Below, piece by piece: positions 47,201 to 58,300 of a DNA stretch of 64,000 nucleotides. Position 1 is the first letter of the stretch. Each line of letters begins with the position of its first letter. The stretch comes from Asticcacaulis sp. Its GTDB lineage: Bacteria > Pseudomonadota > Alphaproteobacteria > Caulobacterales > Caulobacteraceae. The notes beneath the pieces are model-generated. The model was not told the DNA's origin and did not search any database. It saw only the letters and a program-made list of their open reading frames with translations. Position numbers and translations under genes: made by a program. The stretch is from the NCBI GenBank assembly GCA_024707255.1, contig JANQAC010000001.1, positions 1,984,001-2,048,000 of the forward strand, in the 5' to 3' direction.

Positions 47201-47630
47201 CGGTGCGCGGCAGGGCATCGGCGGAAAAGGTCAGGGCGGCCGCGGGCTTTTCGCCTTTGGCATAGGTATGGACCAGCCAGTAGCTGACATGGAATAGCTC
47301 GCGCATGACGGTGACGGCGCTCTGGCCGCTCACCGGCCGCGTATCATGCACGGCGCGATTGCCCAGGTCCTTGATCAGCTTGGCCTTGGTGACCAGCCCG
47401 TCGCCGGCCAGGGCGCGGAAGCTCGGTTCGTGGATCAGCGCCGCCAGCGTTTCTTCATAGGGTTTTTTCAGCGTCCGGTCGTGGGCATAGAGCCACTTGA
47501 TGGCGGTTTCCAGCGCCAGCCGCCCGTAGAAGCAGGCGGCGCGCGGATCGCTCAGCGCCGCCGCCTCGGCCTTGCGCGCATGGTCATGGACCGCGGCGAA
47601 TTCAGGCGCAAGGAAGGCGAATTGCGACAT
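44250..47630 (-). CDS. hsdR: Type I restriction enzyme R subunit (two frame breaks)
   Basis: ATP-dependent translocase and nuclease. Order: DUF4145 domain (about 1-125), coiled coil (150-205), nuclease domain with FADYVLW...AVIEAKC (PD-ExK type), helicase with MATGTGKTRT, IDEAHRS and GLTATPR, and an EcoEI-type C-terminus. The frame shifts near 47016-47022 (one surplus base between AANQ and ARPDAHDYNEAQ) and at the C4 run 44330-44333 (one lost base; DQGVSGLFQSADVIALIHLL is expected, ending at 44250). As written the pieces are 46998-47630 and 44300-47092. Corrected length about 1126. Last gene of the WYL-hsdMS operon. Confidence 0.9.
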
Positions 47631-48137
47631 CTATTTTTGCCCTGCAAGTTTGGGGAAATGCGCAGTGAAAGCACTGCGTACCATTGCCCAGACATCTGGG
47701 TCATATCCATGTTTCCATGAAACGGTATTCATGACATCGTAGCCTGCATCTCTAAGCCCATCCGCCAATGCTTTTTCCATAGCGCCAACAAGATTTCGAA
47801 CGGGCGTATGACGCGCCATCAGAACCGCAGGAATATCGCCTTCGTTTCTTTCAATTTCTGGGTAGATTGGACCGTGGGATATCAGCTCGAAGTTCAGGCA
47901 GTGTTCGGCAACGATCCCTCTGTTGGCAAGTTGCCGACGAAGCGCGTTCTGGTTTTCCATAAAATTCAGATGCTGCCCCATGCGCGTATATGGTGCGGTA
48001 GCATGTGGACTTGAATTGTCGCCGGTACGCCCGACATATAGCAGTTCTTCGCCATTGGCTGTCTGGACACGCCAGACATACAGCCAAAAGCCGCGCTCAA
48101 GAATACTACCTGGAAAGGAAACGGAATAGGTTGTCAC
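47631..48137 (-). CDS. GIY-YIG-like protein inside the hsd operon
   Basis: 168 residues from a GTG at 48137 with GGGGGAA upstream; an earlier start would lie far inside hsdS. Residues 18-38 (WLYVWRV...LLYVGRTG) follow the GIY-YIG pattern with YVG at 34-36 and an Arg at 37; YTRMGQHL and FELISHGPIYPEIERNE come later and could offer the remaining catalytic residues. It ends one base before the hsdR start and overlaps the corrected hsdS end by 32 bases. GIY-YIG proteins are usually endonucleases; the role inside a type I system is unknown. Confidence 0.6.
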   Translation of the reverse strand: MTTYSVSFPGSILERGFWLYVWRVQTANGEELLYVGRTGDNSSPHATAPYTRMGQHLNFMENQNALRRQLANRGIVAEHCLNFELISHGPIYPEIERNEGDIPAVLMARHTPVRNLVGAMEKALADGLRDAGYDVMNTVSWKHGYDPDVWAMVRSAFTAHFPKLAGQK

Positions 48138-49324
48138 TATAATTCCCCCGGAACGCACGATGTTGAAGTGAGGCAAACAAAGCTGAATGTTGAGCCAAGT
48201 TCTTCTCAGCCAAGAAAATATGCTTTTCAATAACTGAAACTCTTTGCTCATATTGTTCCTGAAGCGTTAACGGCGGCAAGTAAAATTCTGCATCAGATAA
48301 GGAGCCAACATTAAAATGTTGTTGAATTTGGCCGCGACTTTCGGCCAACACTAACTTTTTTTCCTCCTTCGGAATTTATTAAATCCCTAAAAAAGCGAGG
48401 AAAAATATAATTTCTATCGGGACTCAAGATTAGAACATCTACAGTATTGGTGCCGTCCAGATGTGGAGGGACGACTGCCGCTAATCCGGGGCGACCGGTA
48501 CGCACAATCACCAAATCTCCAGCCCAAACGCGCGTTTTAGCCAAACGAGTTGCATTATCTTGTTCTGAAAAGTAGACCACATCAGATAAATCGATGCCGC
48601 TCGACTTGATGTTCGTGCCGCGAATTACCGGAACGCCGGTGTCGACGTAGTATGATGCAGGTCTGACTACAATTCCGACTGTGATACGCTTAGCCATTTC
48701 TGAGGCTTTGCGAGTAGGGAAGCTAAGCGGATTTGTCGCCGGATCGCCGAACATTTCATAGAAAATGGCCTGGCTGAGGGTGTTGAGGCGGTCGAGGCTG
48801 CGCTGGCGTAGACGGCGCAGGGCGTCGGCCTGATCGAGGATCGCCGCAATCCGCTTCTGCTCATCCAGCGGCGGCAAGGGAATTAAAAGATCATCAATAT
48901 GTTCGTTCTTGAGATTGTTAATATTCGCGCCCGCAGCCAATGTTGACATTTTCTGACGGTACTCGGACGTTTTGAAAAAATGACCAAGATAACGGGCATT
49001 CACTTTTTCAGACGGACGGACTACTTTACAAAAAGCTCCAAACCCTGCATCGAGATCAAATTCAGCTTGAGCAGCTTTGCCGACAACCGAGATACTGCCG
49101 CTTGAGGCTGCAATAACGATGTCACCTGATTTGATTTTTTGTTTACTGGCGACTTTGTTGGATCGGACATACACCAAATCATCTAACGCAAGCCCGACAT
49201 CAGTTATATTGTTCGCTCGCAATACCGGAATATAGCCGTCTGCGGGATGATCAGTTACATCTGATTTTCCATAGGAAACGCCACGAAGCTGCTCTGCGAT
49301 TTCAGAAAGGAGCGCCACACTCAT
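48106..49324 (-). CDS. hsdS: Type I restriction-modification specificity subunit (frame broken)
   Basis: Two target-recognition domains joined by conserved helices. The first ends in LPPLDEQKRIAAILDQADALRRLRQRSLDRLNTLSQAIF; the second (RITVGIVVRPASYYVDTGVPVIRGTNIK) ends in LPPLTLQEQYEQRVSVIEKHI. The break is in the A7 run (T7 at 48356-48362 on the plus strand); six A give SEGGKKLVLAESRGQIQQHF and a protein of 405 residues ending at 48106. The ATG overlaps the hsdM stop. The target sequence cannot be read from the protein. Confidence 0.9.
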
Positions 49325-50853
49325 CCCAGCATCGCCTCAAGCTTGGCCAGTCCCTCGCTGATCTCGGCTTCCAGGGTTTTCAGTTCGGCGATAATGGCCT
49401 GGGGCGTTTCATGCACCTGCTCTTCATGCTCGACCTGCTTGTAGCGGTTGAGCGACAGGTCATAACCGGCGGCGGCGATCTCTTCCCTGGATACGCAGAA
49501 GCTTTGCGCCGTGCGCGGACGGTCGCGCTCCGTCCCGTCCTTTTCAAGCCAGCGCGCCACCACATCGGGCAGGTTGTTTTTGGCGTGCTCGTCAGCGGTC
49601 AGGGCCGCTTTCGGCCCCTGCTTCTCTTCCGGCAGAAGCGGGCTGCGCTTGTCATCGAGCGACAGGCCATCCGCCTGCACATCGTAGAACCACACCTGAT
49701 CCGTGCCACCGACCCCGGTTTTGGTGAACAGCAGGATGGCGGTCGAGACCCCGGCATAGGGCCGGAAGACGCCCGAAGGCAGCTTGACCACGGCGTCGAG
49801 CTTGTGGTCTTCGACCAGCATCCGGCGGATCGACTGGTGTGCCTTGGAGGAACCGAACAGCACGCCATCGGGCACGATCACCGCCGCGCGGCCGCCTTTG
49901 CGCAGCAGGCGCAGGAACAGGGCGAGAAACAGCAGTTCGGTCTTTTTCGTCTTGACGATGGCCTGCAGATCCTTGGCCGTCACCTCGTAATCGAGCGAGC
50001 CGGCAAAGGGCGGATTGGCCAGGATCAGCGAATAGGTTCCGGCGTCGCCGTCATGTTCCTGGGCCAGGCTGTCGCGGTAGCTGACATCGGGGTTTTCGAC
50101 GCCGTGCAGGGTCAGGTTCATGGCGCCGATACGCAGCATGGTCGGGTCGAAATCGAAGCCGTGGAACATCTTCGTATGGAAATGTTCGCGCATCTTTTCG
50201 TTGCGGAACAGGTCTTGATGGTGATCGCGCAGATATTCGCCCGCCGCCACCAGGAAGCCGCAGGTGCCCGCCGCCGGATCGCAGATGACATCGGAAGGCG
50301 TCGGCTTCGTCAGTTCGACCATCATGTCGATGATATGGCGCGGTGTGCGGAACTGGCCGTTGGTGCCGGCGCTGGCGATCTTGCCCAGCATGTATTCGTA
50401 GAGGTCGCCCTTGGTGTCGCGGCTGCCCATCTCGATCTTGTCGATCATCTGGACGGCCTTATCGAGCAGGGCGGCATTGGAAAAGCCCAGGCGGGCATCC
50501 TTCATATGCTGGCCGTAGCTGGAGCCTTCGGCGCCCAGGTCGCGCAGGAAGGGGAAGACGCGGTCGGCCACCACGTCCATCATGTCGCGCGGCTCGAAAT
50601 TGCGGAACTCCGACCAGCGCAAATCCTTATAGGGCCGGCCCTGATCGTCATTGCCTTCGGGAAAGATGCGGCGCTCGACCGGAATGCCCAGCATCTGCGC
50701 CTTGGTTTCCTCGACGTTTTGCAGTTCGTCCAGCCGCTTGATAAACAGCAGGTAGGTGATCTGCTCGATGACCGACAGGGGATTGGATACCCCGCCCGAC
50801 CAGAAGGCATTCCATATCTGGTCGACCTGGGTCTTGATCTCGCCGGTAATCAT
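49321..50853 (-). CDS. hsdM: Type I restriction-modification methyltransferase subunit
   Basis: 510 residues from the ATG at 50853 (MITGEIKTQVDQIWNAFWSGG). N-terminal HsdM helical domain with IEQITYLLFIKRLDE, then the SAM-binding motif DPAAGTCGFLVAAGEYL and the catalytic NPPF (LILANPPFAGSLDYEV) of N6-adenine methyltransferases. It pairs with HsdS to methylate the target and protect the host. It lies 31 bases after the WYL gene on the same strand and overlaps hsdS. Confidence 0.95.
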   Translation of the reverse strand: MITGEIKTQVDQIWNAFWSGGVSNPLSVIEQITYLLFIKRLDELQNVEETKAQMLGIPVERRIFPEGNDDQGRPYKDLRWSEFRNFEPRDMMDVVADRVFPFLRDLGAEGSSYGQHMKDARLGFSNAALLDKAVQMIDKIEMGSRDTKGDLYEYMLGKIASAGTNGQFRTPRHIIDMMVELTKPTPSDVICDPAAGTCGFLVAAGEYLRDHHQDLFRNEKMREHFHTKMFHGFDFDPTMLRIGAMNLTLHGVENPDVSYRDSLAQEHDGDAGTYSLILANPPFAGSLDYEVTAKDLQAIVKTKKTELLFLALFLRLLRKGGRAAVIVPDGVLFGSSKAHQSIRRMLVEDHKLDAVVKLPSGVFRPYAGVSTAILLFTKTGVGGTDQVWFYDVQADGLSLDDKRSPLLPEEKQGPKAALTADEHAKNNLPDVVARWLEKDGTERDRPRTAQSFCVSREEIAAAGYDLSLNRYKQVEHEEQVHETPQAIIAELKTLEAEISEGLAKLEAMLG

Positions 50854-50884
50854 CGCTGTTCTTTCCCGATCCTTGACATGAGGC

Positions 50885-51760
50885 TTACCCGGCCTTGGGG
50901 AGGGCGTTTGCGAAGTCGGCCGCATTGGCGACGACGACGGGCCGTTCCCGCAGGCTGTCCTGCCCCGGCGCCACGTCCAGCCTCAGCCGTTTCTCGAAAT
51001 AGTAGAGCAGGGCGCGGCGAACCGGGACGCATACCTTGCCGTTCGTCATGCCGTAGTCAAGCGCAATGGTCGCCTGCTGGCCGGGCGTCAGGTCGGGGTT
51101 GGGGATAAGTTCGACGGTAAAAACCGTGTGCCACAGGGTGTCGTCCCGCGGCGTCCCCATACCGTCGCCCTCGGCGCGCAGGTCGCGGCAGCGCGACAGG
51201 ATGAAATCCTTGTAGCGGCCATCGCGGTGGCACAGCGCCCGGACGTGCCAGCGCAGGCCGTCATGGCCGAAGGCGTGGGGCGTGATCCGCCGCCACACCG
51301 GCTCCGCTTCGGCCGGGTTCATGGAGTGATAAAAGATTTCGATCGACTGACCGGCGCGCATCGCCGCCAGCAAACGCCGCAGCGCGAACGGATCGATCCG
51401 GCGATGCGGCAGCGGCAGGGCGGCGGCCTCGGGCAGGGTGCGGAACCAGGTGTCGCCGGCCTCCAGTATGCCGTCGGCGAGGCCTTTCATCTGCGCCAGG
51501 TAACGGTCAGCATTGGGCCTGTAGAGTTTCGGCGCGAAGGTTTCCGTGGCGACATAGCGCTTGCGGCTGGCGTCATAGGCCAGGTTATCGCCCGCCATCT
51601 CGCGGTAGGCGCTGAGGTCGCCCGACGCCTGCGGCACCGAAACGCCGAAGAAATCGATCAGGTCGCTGCGGTTTATGCCGCCTTCCCAGAACAGCCGGAA
51701 TTCGATGAACTCCATTCTTTGTTCCGCGCCCCAGCGCCGTAATGACTGACCCGGTTCCAT
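50885..51760 (-). CDS. WYL-domain transcription regulator, BrxR/CapW-like
   Basis: 291 residues from the ATG at 51760 (GAGGAG seven bases upstream). N-terminal winged HTH (RMEFIEFRLFWEGGINRSDLIDFFGVSVPQASGDLSAYRE), a WYL domain (about 130-210, SIEIFYHSMNPAEAEPVWRRITPHAFGHDGLRWHVRALCH) and a C-terminal WCX domain. The layout is that of BrxR and CapW, repressors of BREX, CBASS and other defence loci. It is the first gene of the hsdMS-hsdR operon and faces the Druantia-like operon across 158 bases, so it probably controls both. Confidence 0.88.
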   Translation of the reverse strand: MEPGQSLRRWGAEQRMEFIEFRLFWEGGINRSDLIDFFGVSVPQASGDLSAYREMAGDNLAYDASRKRYVATETFAPKLYRPNADRYLAQMKGLADGILEAGDTWFRTLPEAAALPLPHRRIDPFALRRLLAAMRAGQSIEIFYHSMNPAEAEPVWRRITPHAFGHDGLRWHVRALCHRDGRYKDFILSRCRDLRAEGDGMGTPRDDTLWHTVFTVELIPNPDLTPGQQATIALDYGMTNGKVCVPVRRALLYYFEKRLRLDVAPGQDSLRERPVVVANAADFANALPKAG

Positions 51761-51775
51761 CCGGCGCTCCTCGAA

Positions 51776-51819
51776 AAATACGTATATTAACTTGACGGGT
51801 ATAAATTTTATACGTATTT
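51776..51819. promoter_or_regulatory. Twin ATACGTAT palindromes, candidate operator
   Basis: AAATACGTATA at 51776-51786 and TATACGTATTT at 51809-51819 form an 11-bp inverted repeat, and each contains the self-complementary octamer ATACGTAT; the centres are 33 bases apart, about three helical turns. Between them lies TTGACG (51792-51797), which with TATTTC at 51815-51820 makes a possible rightward promoter. The site begins 16 bases before the WYL start, so bound protein would cover both promoters. Confidence 0.65.
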
Positions 51820-51918
51820 CAGAAAATGTCAATCAGGGGTCGCGTTATCTGGGTATTTTAAGCATATTGTAACCTGGGGTATAGAGGGTTCGGGATTATC
51901 CGGGGTGGGGAGGATAGA

Positions 51919-54900
51919 ATGTTCGATGAATTAAGGACGCTGACCGATGCCCAGCTAAGGGTAAAATATGACCAATTCGGCGATGACCTGGCGCGGCTGA
52001 AGGCGCTCAACCAGGTATTAACGCACCGGCGCAGCGAGGCCGCGCTCGATCTGCAGATAGAGGTGGTCGGCGCCATCCGGCGGCTGACGCGGGGCGTCAC
52101 GACGCCGGCGGAGACCTGGCTGCGGCAGTTCCTGCTGACGCGGACGCTGAGCCGGCCCGATGGCCGCGCCCTGCACCGTTATCGCCTCACAGATGAGGAA
52201 TATGCCGCCGCCGCGAAGGTGCTGGCCAGTTTCGACGGCCGCAAGCGCCTGCAGGCGCAGGAAGACCACGCGGCGCGCCTGTTCGTGCTGTTCGCCGCCG
52301 AGTGGTTCCGCCGGGAGGCCGTCTCGCTCTTCCGGCGCTGGGATGATGTCGCGCCCGGCGTTCTGGGCGTGATTGACGACAATGCCAAGCGCAGACTTAC
52401 GGAAAAGGGGCTGCAATACTGGAAGCGCGACCTGCTGATCGCTTCGGACGGCAGCCGGGAATTTATTATTACCCTGTCGCTGGAAGGCGGCATTCCGGCC
52501 AATGTCGTGCTGGAAGACAGCAGCGCCTCCCTCGGCGGTTATCTGCGGCTGGTCATGCGCAGCGGCCTGCAGGATGCCACGCCGGAGCACCTGGCGGCCG
52601 TGGCTTGGGAAAACCGCGAGGGCCTGCCGCCGAGCTACCGCCATGAGGATTTCATCCGGCAATGCGCCGAACTGTGCGAACGGCTTCTCTATTGGCGGCG
52701 CCAGGTCGAAGAAGCGCGGCGGGGGATCGATCCGGTGGTCTATCTGGACGGCCTGCATCCGGAATGGCGGCGGGATCTGCCGATCCATGTGCCGGCCGGG
52801 CAGGACAGCGGCCTGACCCGCCTGCTCAGCGGCCTGATGCGTGAAAAACTGACGGCGCCCTATACGGCGGGCGTATCTGCGCGCCGGCTGCTGGTGCTTA
52901 AGGAGGGGACCTGGCGTCAGGCCCTGCACCTGGCGGCGGACGGGGAGATTTCCAGACACAGGTTCCCGCCGTTATCCGCTGTGGCGCGTGTGGAGATCGT
53001 GCCTTCGGGGCGGTTGGCGGACCTGCTGCCGGGCGATTTCGCCGTGGCCTACCCGCCGGACGGCGAGCAGGCCACCTGGCGCATCAGGCCGCGCCTGAAG
53101 TTGCTGCATCCGCTGCCGGGGTTTGAATTCAGCCAGGCCGTGGCGGTCAATCTGGTGGAGACCGGTGCAAGCACTGCCTGGACGTGGCCCGGCGGCGAAG
53201 CGCTGAATTCGGATCTGTGCGTCTTCGAAGCCGGGGAAGGGAGCGGCGAGGCGCCGGACACACTGGTTCTCAAGGCGCGCGGCTCCTACAGTTCAGCGGC
53301 GAAGACGCTATATGTCTGGGCACCGGACGAATGGCAGGTGGAAGGCGCCGGGGTGACACCCATCGCGGCGTTCCCGCTTCGCCGGCCAGGAAAATTGTAC
53401 AGGCTGGACGCCGTCGCCTATGTTACGCCGGAAGATGATGACACGCGGTTCCGGATAGAGCCGGACAGTGCGGCGCGCGAAGAGCGCCTGATCATTCCGG
53501 CGATCAGCCCGTATATCGAAGCAGCGGACAGCCGGATCGCCTTTGCCCATTCGCCTCTGAAAGTGAGGATTGAAACGCACGGGCGCGAACGGGCGGCGAA
53601 ATCAGGTGAAATCTTCTGGCGCCGGCCGGGTGAGCGATGGCAGCCGCTGGCCCACGATCTGAGGTGCGAAGGTCTGGTTGAGATATCCTGGCGCGATCCG
53701 CAGGCGGGTATCCAGATAGAAAAGCAGTGCGTCTGCCTCCTGCTGCCGGATGCGAAGATGGGGGCGGCCCTGCAGACTCAAACTGACGCCCTGGTGGTAT
53801 TCGACGGGTTGCCGGGCTGGTCGTTGATCGTCGATGAGCCGGGCCTTGACCTGGAGCCTTTGACACCGGCGCAGTCACGCCTGCGTTTTCATGAGCGGCC
53901 GTTTTTTTCGCGTACGGATGAAGCTTCGGCCCACGCAGGGGCCGGCCATTCCGATCATAATGCCGGTCAAGGCCCGCGAGGCGATGATCATCGGAGGGGA
54001 TGGGCGCGCTGTGCCGCCTGGTGCGATGCTGGACCTGGCAAAGCTGCGCGGCGCCCGGCTCGTGTCGCAGGGAAAGGCGCGCCTTCAGATAACGACGACC
54101 AACATGGGAAGGGGCGAGGCATTCAATCTCAACTTCAGTGACGAATACCCGCTTGGCAGTCTCAGGGGCGTCATTGAAGAAATGCTGGTGGCCGCGGCCG
54201 ATCAGGACGCGCAGGTCAGGCTTATATTCGTCGGGGACACGCGACCGCCGGTGGTGGTGCAGCGCTATCGATACCCGCGGCCAGAGGCGGTAAAGCCCCT
54301 CGTTTTGCCGGCCGCGGGCATACCCGTCGCCCGTATGGTTTGCCAGCCCAGGCATGAATATGCCCTGACGGCGGTTGAAGGCGGTTTTATCCTGCCAGAC
54401 GCCTGCGTCGGGCCAACGCTCGTCTATCTGCGCGACGGGCCGGATATTCTGTCACGTCCGTTGGCCGTAAGCGCAGCGGGAGACCTGCCGCCTGCCGCTG
54501 GCCATTTGCGTACTGCGCTGACTGAAAGCCAGTTTGACCGGCGGCAAGAGGCTCTGCGTGCGGTGATGCGGGGCTTTGCGTCCCCGGCGGCTGATTTTGC
54601 CGATCTGGAGTATTTTAATGTTCATATCGCCGCGCTGAAAGGCGTGCCGGCTACGGCTTTTGATGCCCTGAAACTGCTGGGGCAGGTGCCGGAAGCGCTC
54701 ACGAGAGTGCTTGTTCATTCACGGGATTCAGTCGGCGCCGAGGCGGTATGGAGGCTGCAGAACGAATTGCCGTTTCTGTGGCTGGCCTTGCCGGTGGAAG
54801 CCTGGCGATCCGCCTTTCATGCCGAGGCCGGCCGGTGGCTGGATGATCTTTCTGCAGTCGAACCGGCGATGCGGCTGACCCTTGTCAAAGACCAGATGCG

Positions 54901-55297
54901 GGGCGCGGCGGATCGGGTTGTTGCATGTGATCCGGCCCTGTCCGCTATACTGAGCCGTATCAGCATACCCTTCACTCCAGTGCCGGCGCCGCTGGATATC
55001 AGGACATTGGCCAGCGGCTATATCGCACGATTCAGTGAGCATCCCGACCCGGCTGAACTGCGTCTGACGGCCTTGCCAAAAGCATTGGCGGAGGCGGGGC
55101 TCGGCATACCGAAAAATCTTGAGCGTTTCAGCCTGGAAGACTGGGGCGGGCTCTGTGCCCCCGGTGTCCTGGCCGCCAGTGCTCTGGGGAAATTGCGCAT
55201 AACCCCAGCTCAGGCGCTTTTGCTGCGGCGCGTTCTACGCGATGCGCCGGACTATGTTTCGCAGGCCTATGCGGCCTTTTTCAATCTTTACAGGTAA
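51919..55297 (+). CDS. druH: YjiT/DruH-like defence protein (frame broken)
   Basis: Large protein of the STY4851/ECs_5259 (YjiT) type, which I relate to DruH of type III Druantia because of the partner helicase downstream. MFDELRTLTDAQLRVKYDQFGDDLARLKALNQVLTHR opens it; beta-rich middle and helical C-terminal parts follow, with no known catalytic motif. The frame breaks in the T7 run at 53902-53908; six T give HERPFFRVRMKLRPTQGPAIP and 1125 residues. As written the pieces are 51919-54141 and 53891-55297. GGGGAGGA precedes the ATG. The helicase gene starts six bases after its stop. Confidence 0.75.
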
Positions 55298-55302
55298 TTC
55301 AG

Positions 55303-58300
55303 ATGACGCCTTTTTCGACACTTGAAGACATCAATCAACGTGGGGCTGAAGCGATTATCGCGCAATCAGGCCTTAGCCACGCCGGTCTGAAGGCCGAGTT
55401 GCGCGCCTTGTTCTCAGGGGCTCGCGGCGCCCATGGCCGCCTGATGTCGGAGCCGGTCCTGGAGGCGGCGCATCCCTACATACCGGCGAAAAATACACTG
55501 GCCGAAGTGCCGGCGGATGTGCTCCACCCGCGTTTCGTAGAGATCGTATCGGGTCTTGATGAAAAGGATGAATATCGCTTTCCGGGGCAACGCCGACCCT
55601 TCCGGCATCAATATGAAGCCTGGCGCACATTAAGCGATCACAAAAAGCCGCAGTCCGTACTGGTGACGTCCGGCACCGGCTCGGGCAAGACCGAGTGCTT
55701 CCTGTTTCCCATTCTCAGCGACCTGACGCGACAGGCGCAGGCGCAGAATGCGCCTTTGGAGGGGGTGCAGGCGCTGATGCTGTATCCACTCAATGCCCTG
55801 ATCGAGAGTCAGAGGCTGCGTCTGTCCGCATGGACCCGACCCCTGAATGGCAAGGTGCGGTATGCCCTGTACAATGGCGATATGGACAATGACCTGAAGG
55901 CCGATGTGCGTCGGTCAAACCTGCAGGCGGAGCCTGAGCGGGTTCCCGACCGCAAAATCCTGCGCGAAACCCCACCGCCGGTACTGGTGACCAACATCAC
56001 TATGCTGGAATATATGCTGGCCCGCATCGAAGATCAGCCGATCATCGAAAAATCCAGGGGCAAGCTGAAATGGATTGTGCTCGATGAGGCGCACTCGTTC
56101 GTCGGGGCGGCGGCGGCTGAAATCGCGCTCCTGTTGCGTCGGGTGCTGCTGGCGTTTGACGTCAGGCCGGAGGAGGTGCATTTCGTGGCGACCTCGGCCA
56201 CCATCGGGGAAGGCGCGGATACGCTTCAGCGGCTGAAGGCGTTTCTGGCGGAGATCGGCGGCATAGGTGACGATCAGGTTCATGTCATCGAGGGTGGCCG
56301 TCAACTGCCTGGTCGTCCGTTGGGGGCCGGAGGACTGACCGACCTGGCATCCCGGACGCCGCAGGCACTTTATGACGGCTTGGGGAGTGACCCCGATATC
56401 TGGTCTTTGGTCGAAGGGTTGCTCAAGGCTGCGCGGCCTTTGTCGGCATTTGAGCCCCTGGCCCGGCGTTATGGCACTGAGACGGAGGATTTTATTGCGC
56501 AGCTTTCACGCGCCGCGCGCAGCCATCCCGTAACGGGTGAAAGCGAGCGATTATTGCCGCTGCGCATCCATGCCTTTGAACGCTCGGTGCCGGGGATATG
56601 GGCCTGTCTGAACCCGGATTGCGGGCCGTCCATTCCTGATTGGCCGTTTGGTCGCCTGTTCAGCGAACGCGCTGATCAATGCCCCGACTGTCGGTCGCCA
56701 GCTCTGGAGATATTGAGCTGTATCGATTGCGGTACGCCCATGCTGACGGCGGTGGAAGGTCGCCAGGGGCGGCTTGTGTCGCCCGGCCGCCCGGCGAGCC
56801 GTGACGAGTTCGCGGCGGAGGCGGCCCGTGATGTTGATGAGGCGGACGATGATGAAGCGTCCCCGGATGAGGCACCTGAGAATGAACCGGTCACCTTGCG
56901 TCAGTACTATCTTATGTCCGCCAAGCCCAGCGCGGCAGCACGTATGGAGCACATTGATCTGGCAACCGGATGTATTGTCGGTCAGGCGGGTGAGGGTATC
57001 CGGACTTTCAGGGTGGAACTGCGTAACGACGGTGATGTCCATTGTCCATGCTGCGGGGCGAATCCCCGCAACGGCGCCGTTATCCGGCCTCTGCGTTTCG
57101 GCGCGCCCTTCATGATCGGCAATGCCGCGCCGCTGCTGCTCGACGGTGTGACCCCGAAAGTGACGGACAACTCGGCGCCATACGGCGGGCGCGGCTTGTT
57201 GTCCTTTACCGACAGCCGCCAGGGCACCGCACGCATGTCGGCCCGGATACAGGCCGAAGCCGAGCGAAACTTTGTGCGTTCCTTCATCTATCACAGTGTC
57301 CAGCATTCCCTCACGGCAACCCAGTCGAGTAAACCGGAGGCTGAAAACATACGCAGCCAGTTGGCGGCTTTGGCAACGGTGCCTGCGCCACCTCCACCGG
57401 TGCTGGCGATGATCGAAGACTTGCAGCGCAAGCTGGCTGGTCTGACGCAAGCGAACACTCAGGGGATAGCCTGGAACGATTTGATAGACAGGCTGTCGGA
57501 GCGCATTGAGACGCACCAATGGATCGCAGAAGTATGGGGCGGGCGTGAGGCGGATTATAACCAGCCGCGTCGTTTGGCCGAATTTCTCATCTTGCGAGAA
57601 CTGGCCCGCCGGCCCCGTCACGCCAACTCCGTGGAAACCCTGGGGCTGGCGCGCCTGCGTTTCCCGATCATCGATGAGTGCGGCCATGTGCCGGATGTCT
57701 TCCTAAGACATGGAAAGTCGCTACAGGATTGGAAAGATTATCTCTCCGCGATTGTGACTCATTTCGTGCGAAACAACCGCTGTGTCGATTTCGCAGATGT
57801 GCATCGTAACTGGCTTTTGCCGCGGCAGGGGCAACCGCCAAGGCCCGGATATCTGAAAGGGCTTTTGCCGCCGGGACAGAGTTTTGACGGCACCTCGCGC
57901 ATAAATTGGCCGGTCGCTCACGGCCAGAAAGGCAACCGATCTGGTCCCGTGGCGATGCTGGTGCGCGGACTGGGGCTTGATCTGACCAATACGGGCGACC
58001 GTGATGATCTGGATGATTGTCTGCGTGCGGCGTGGGATCGCATCTCCATGCTGCTTAGCAGCAATCCGGATCGCCGGGGACTCGATTTCACAAAGGCTTT
58101 TGTTGCGCCGGTCACAAAAGCCTATATCTGCCCGGAAACCCGACGCCTGCTCGATGTCGCGCCATTCGGCCTGACGCCCTATGGCCAGGGGCATGTGAAA
58201 GTGGAAAAGCTCAAGGTGCAGGCCGTTGATATGCCTTCACACCCTATGCCGAAACTGGGACAGTTCAACGAAATCGAGGCTTCGGACGCCATCCGCGACT

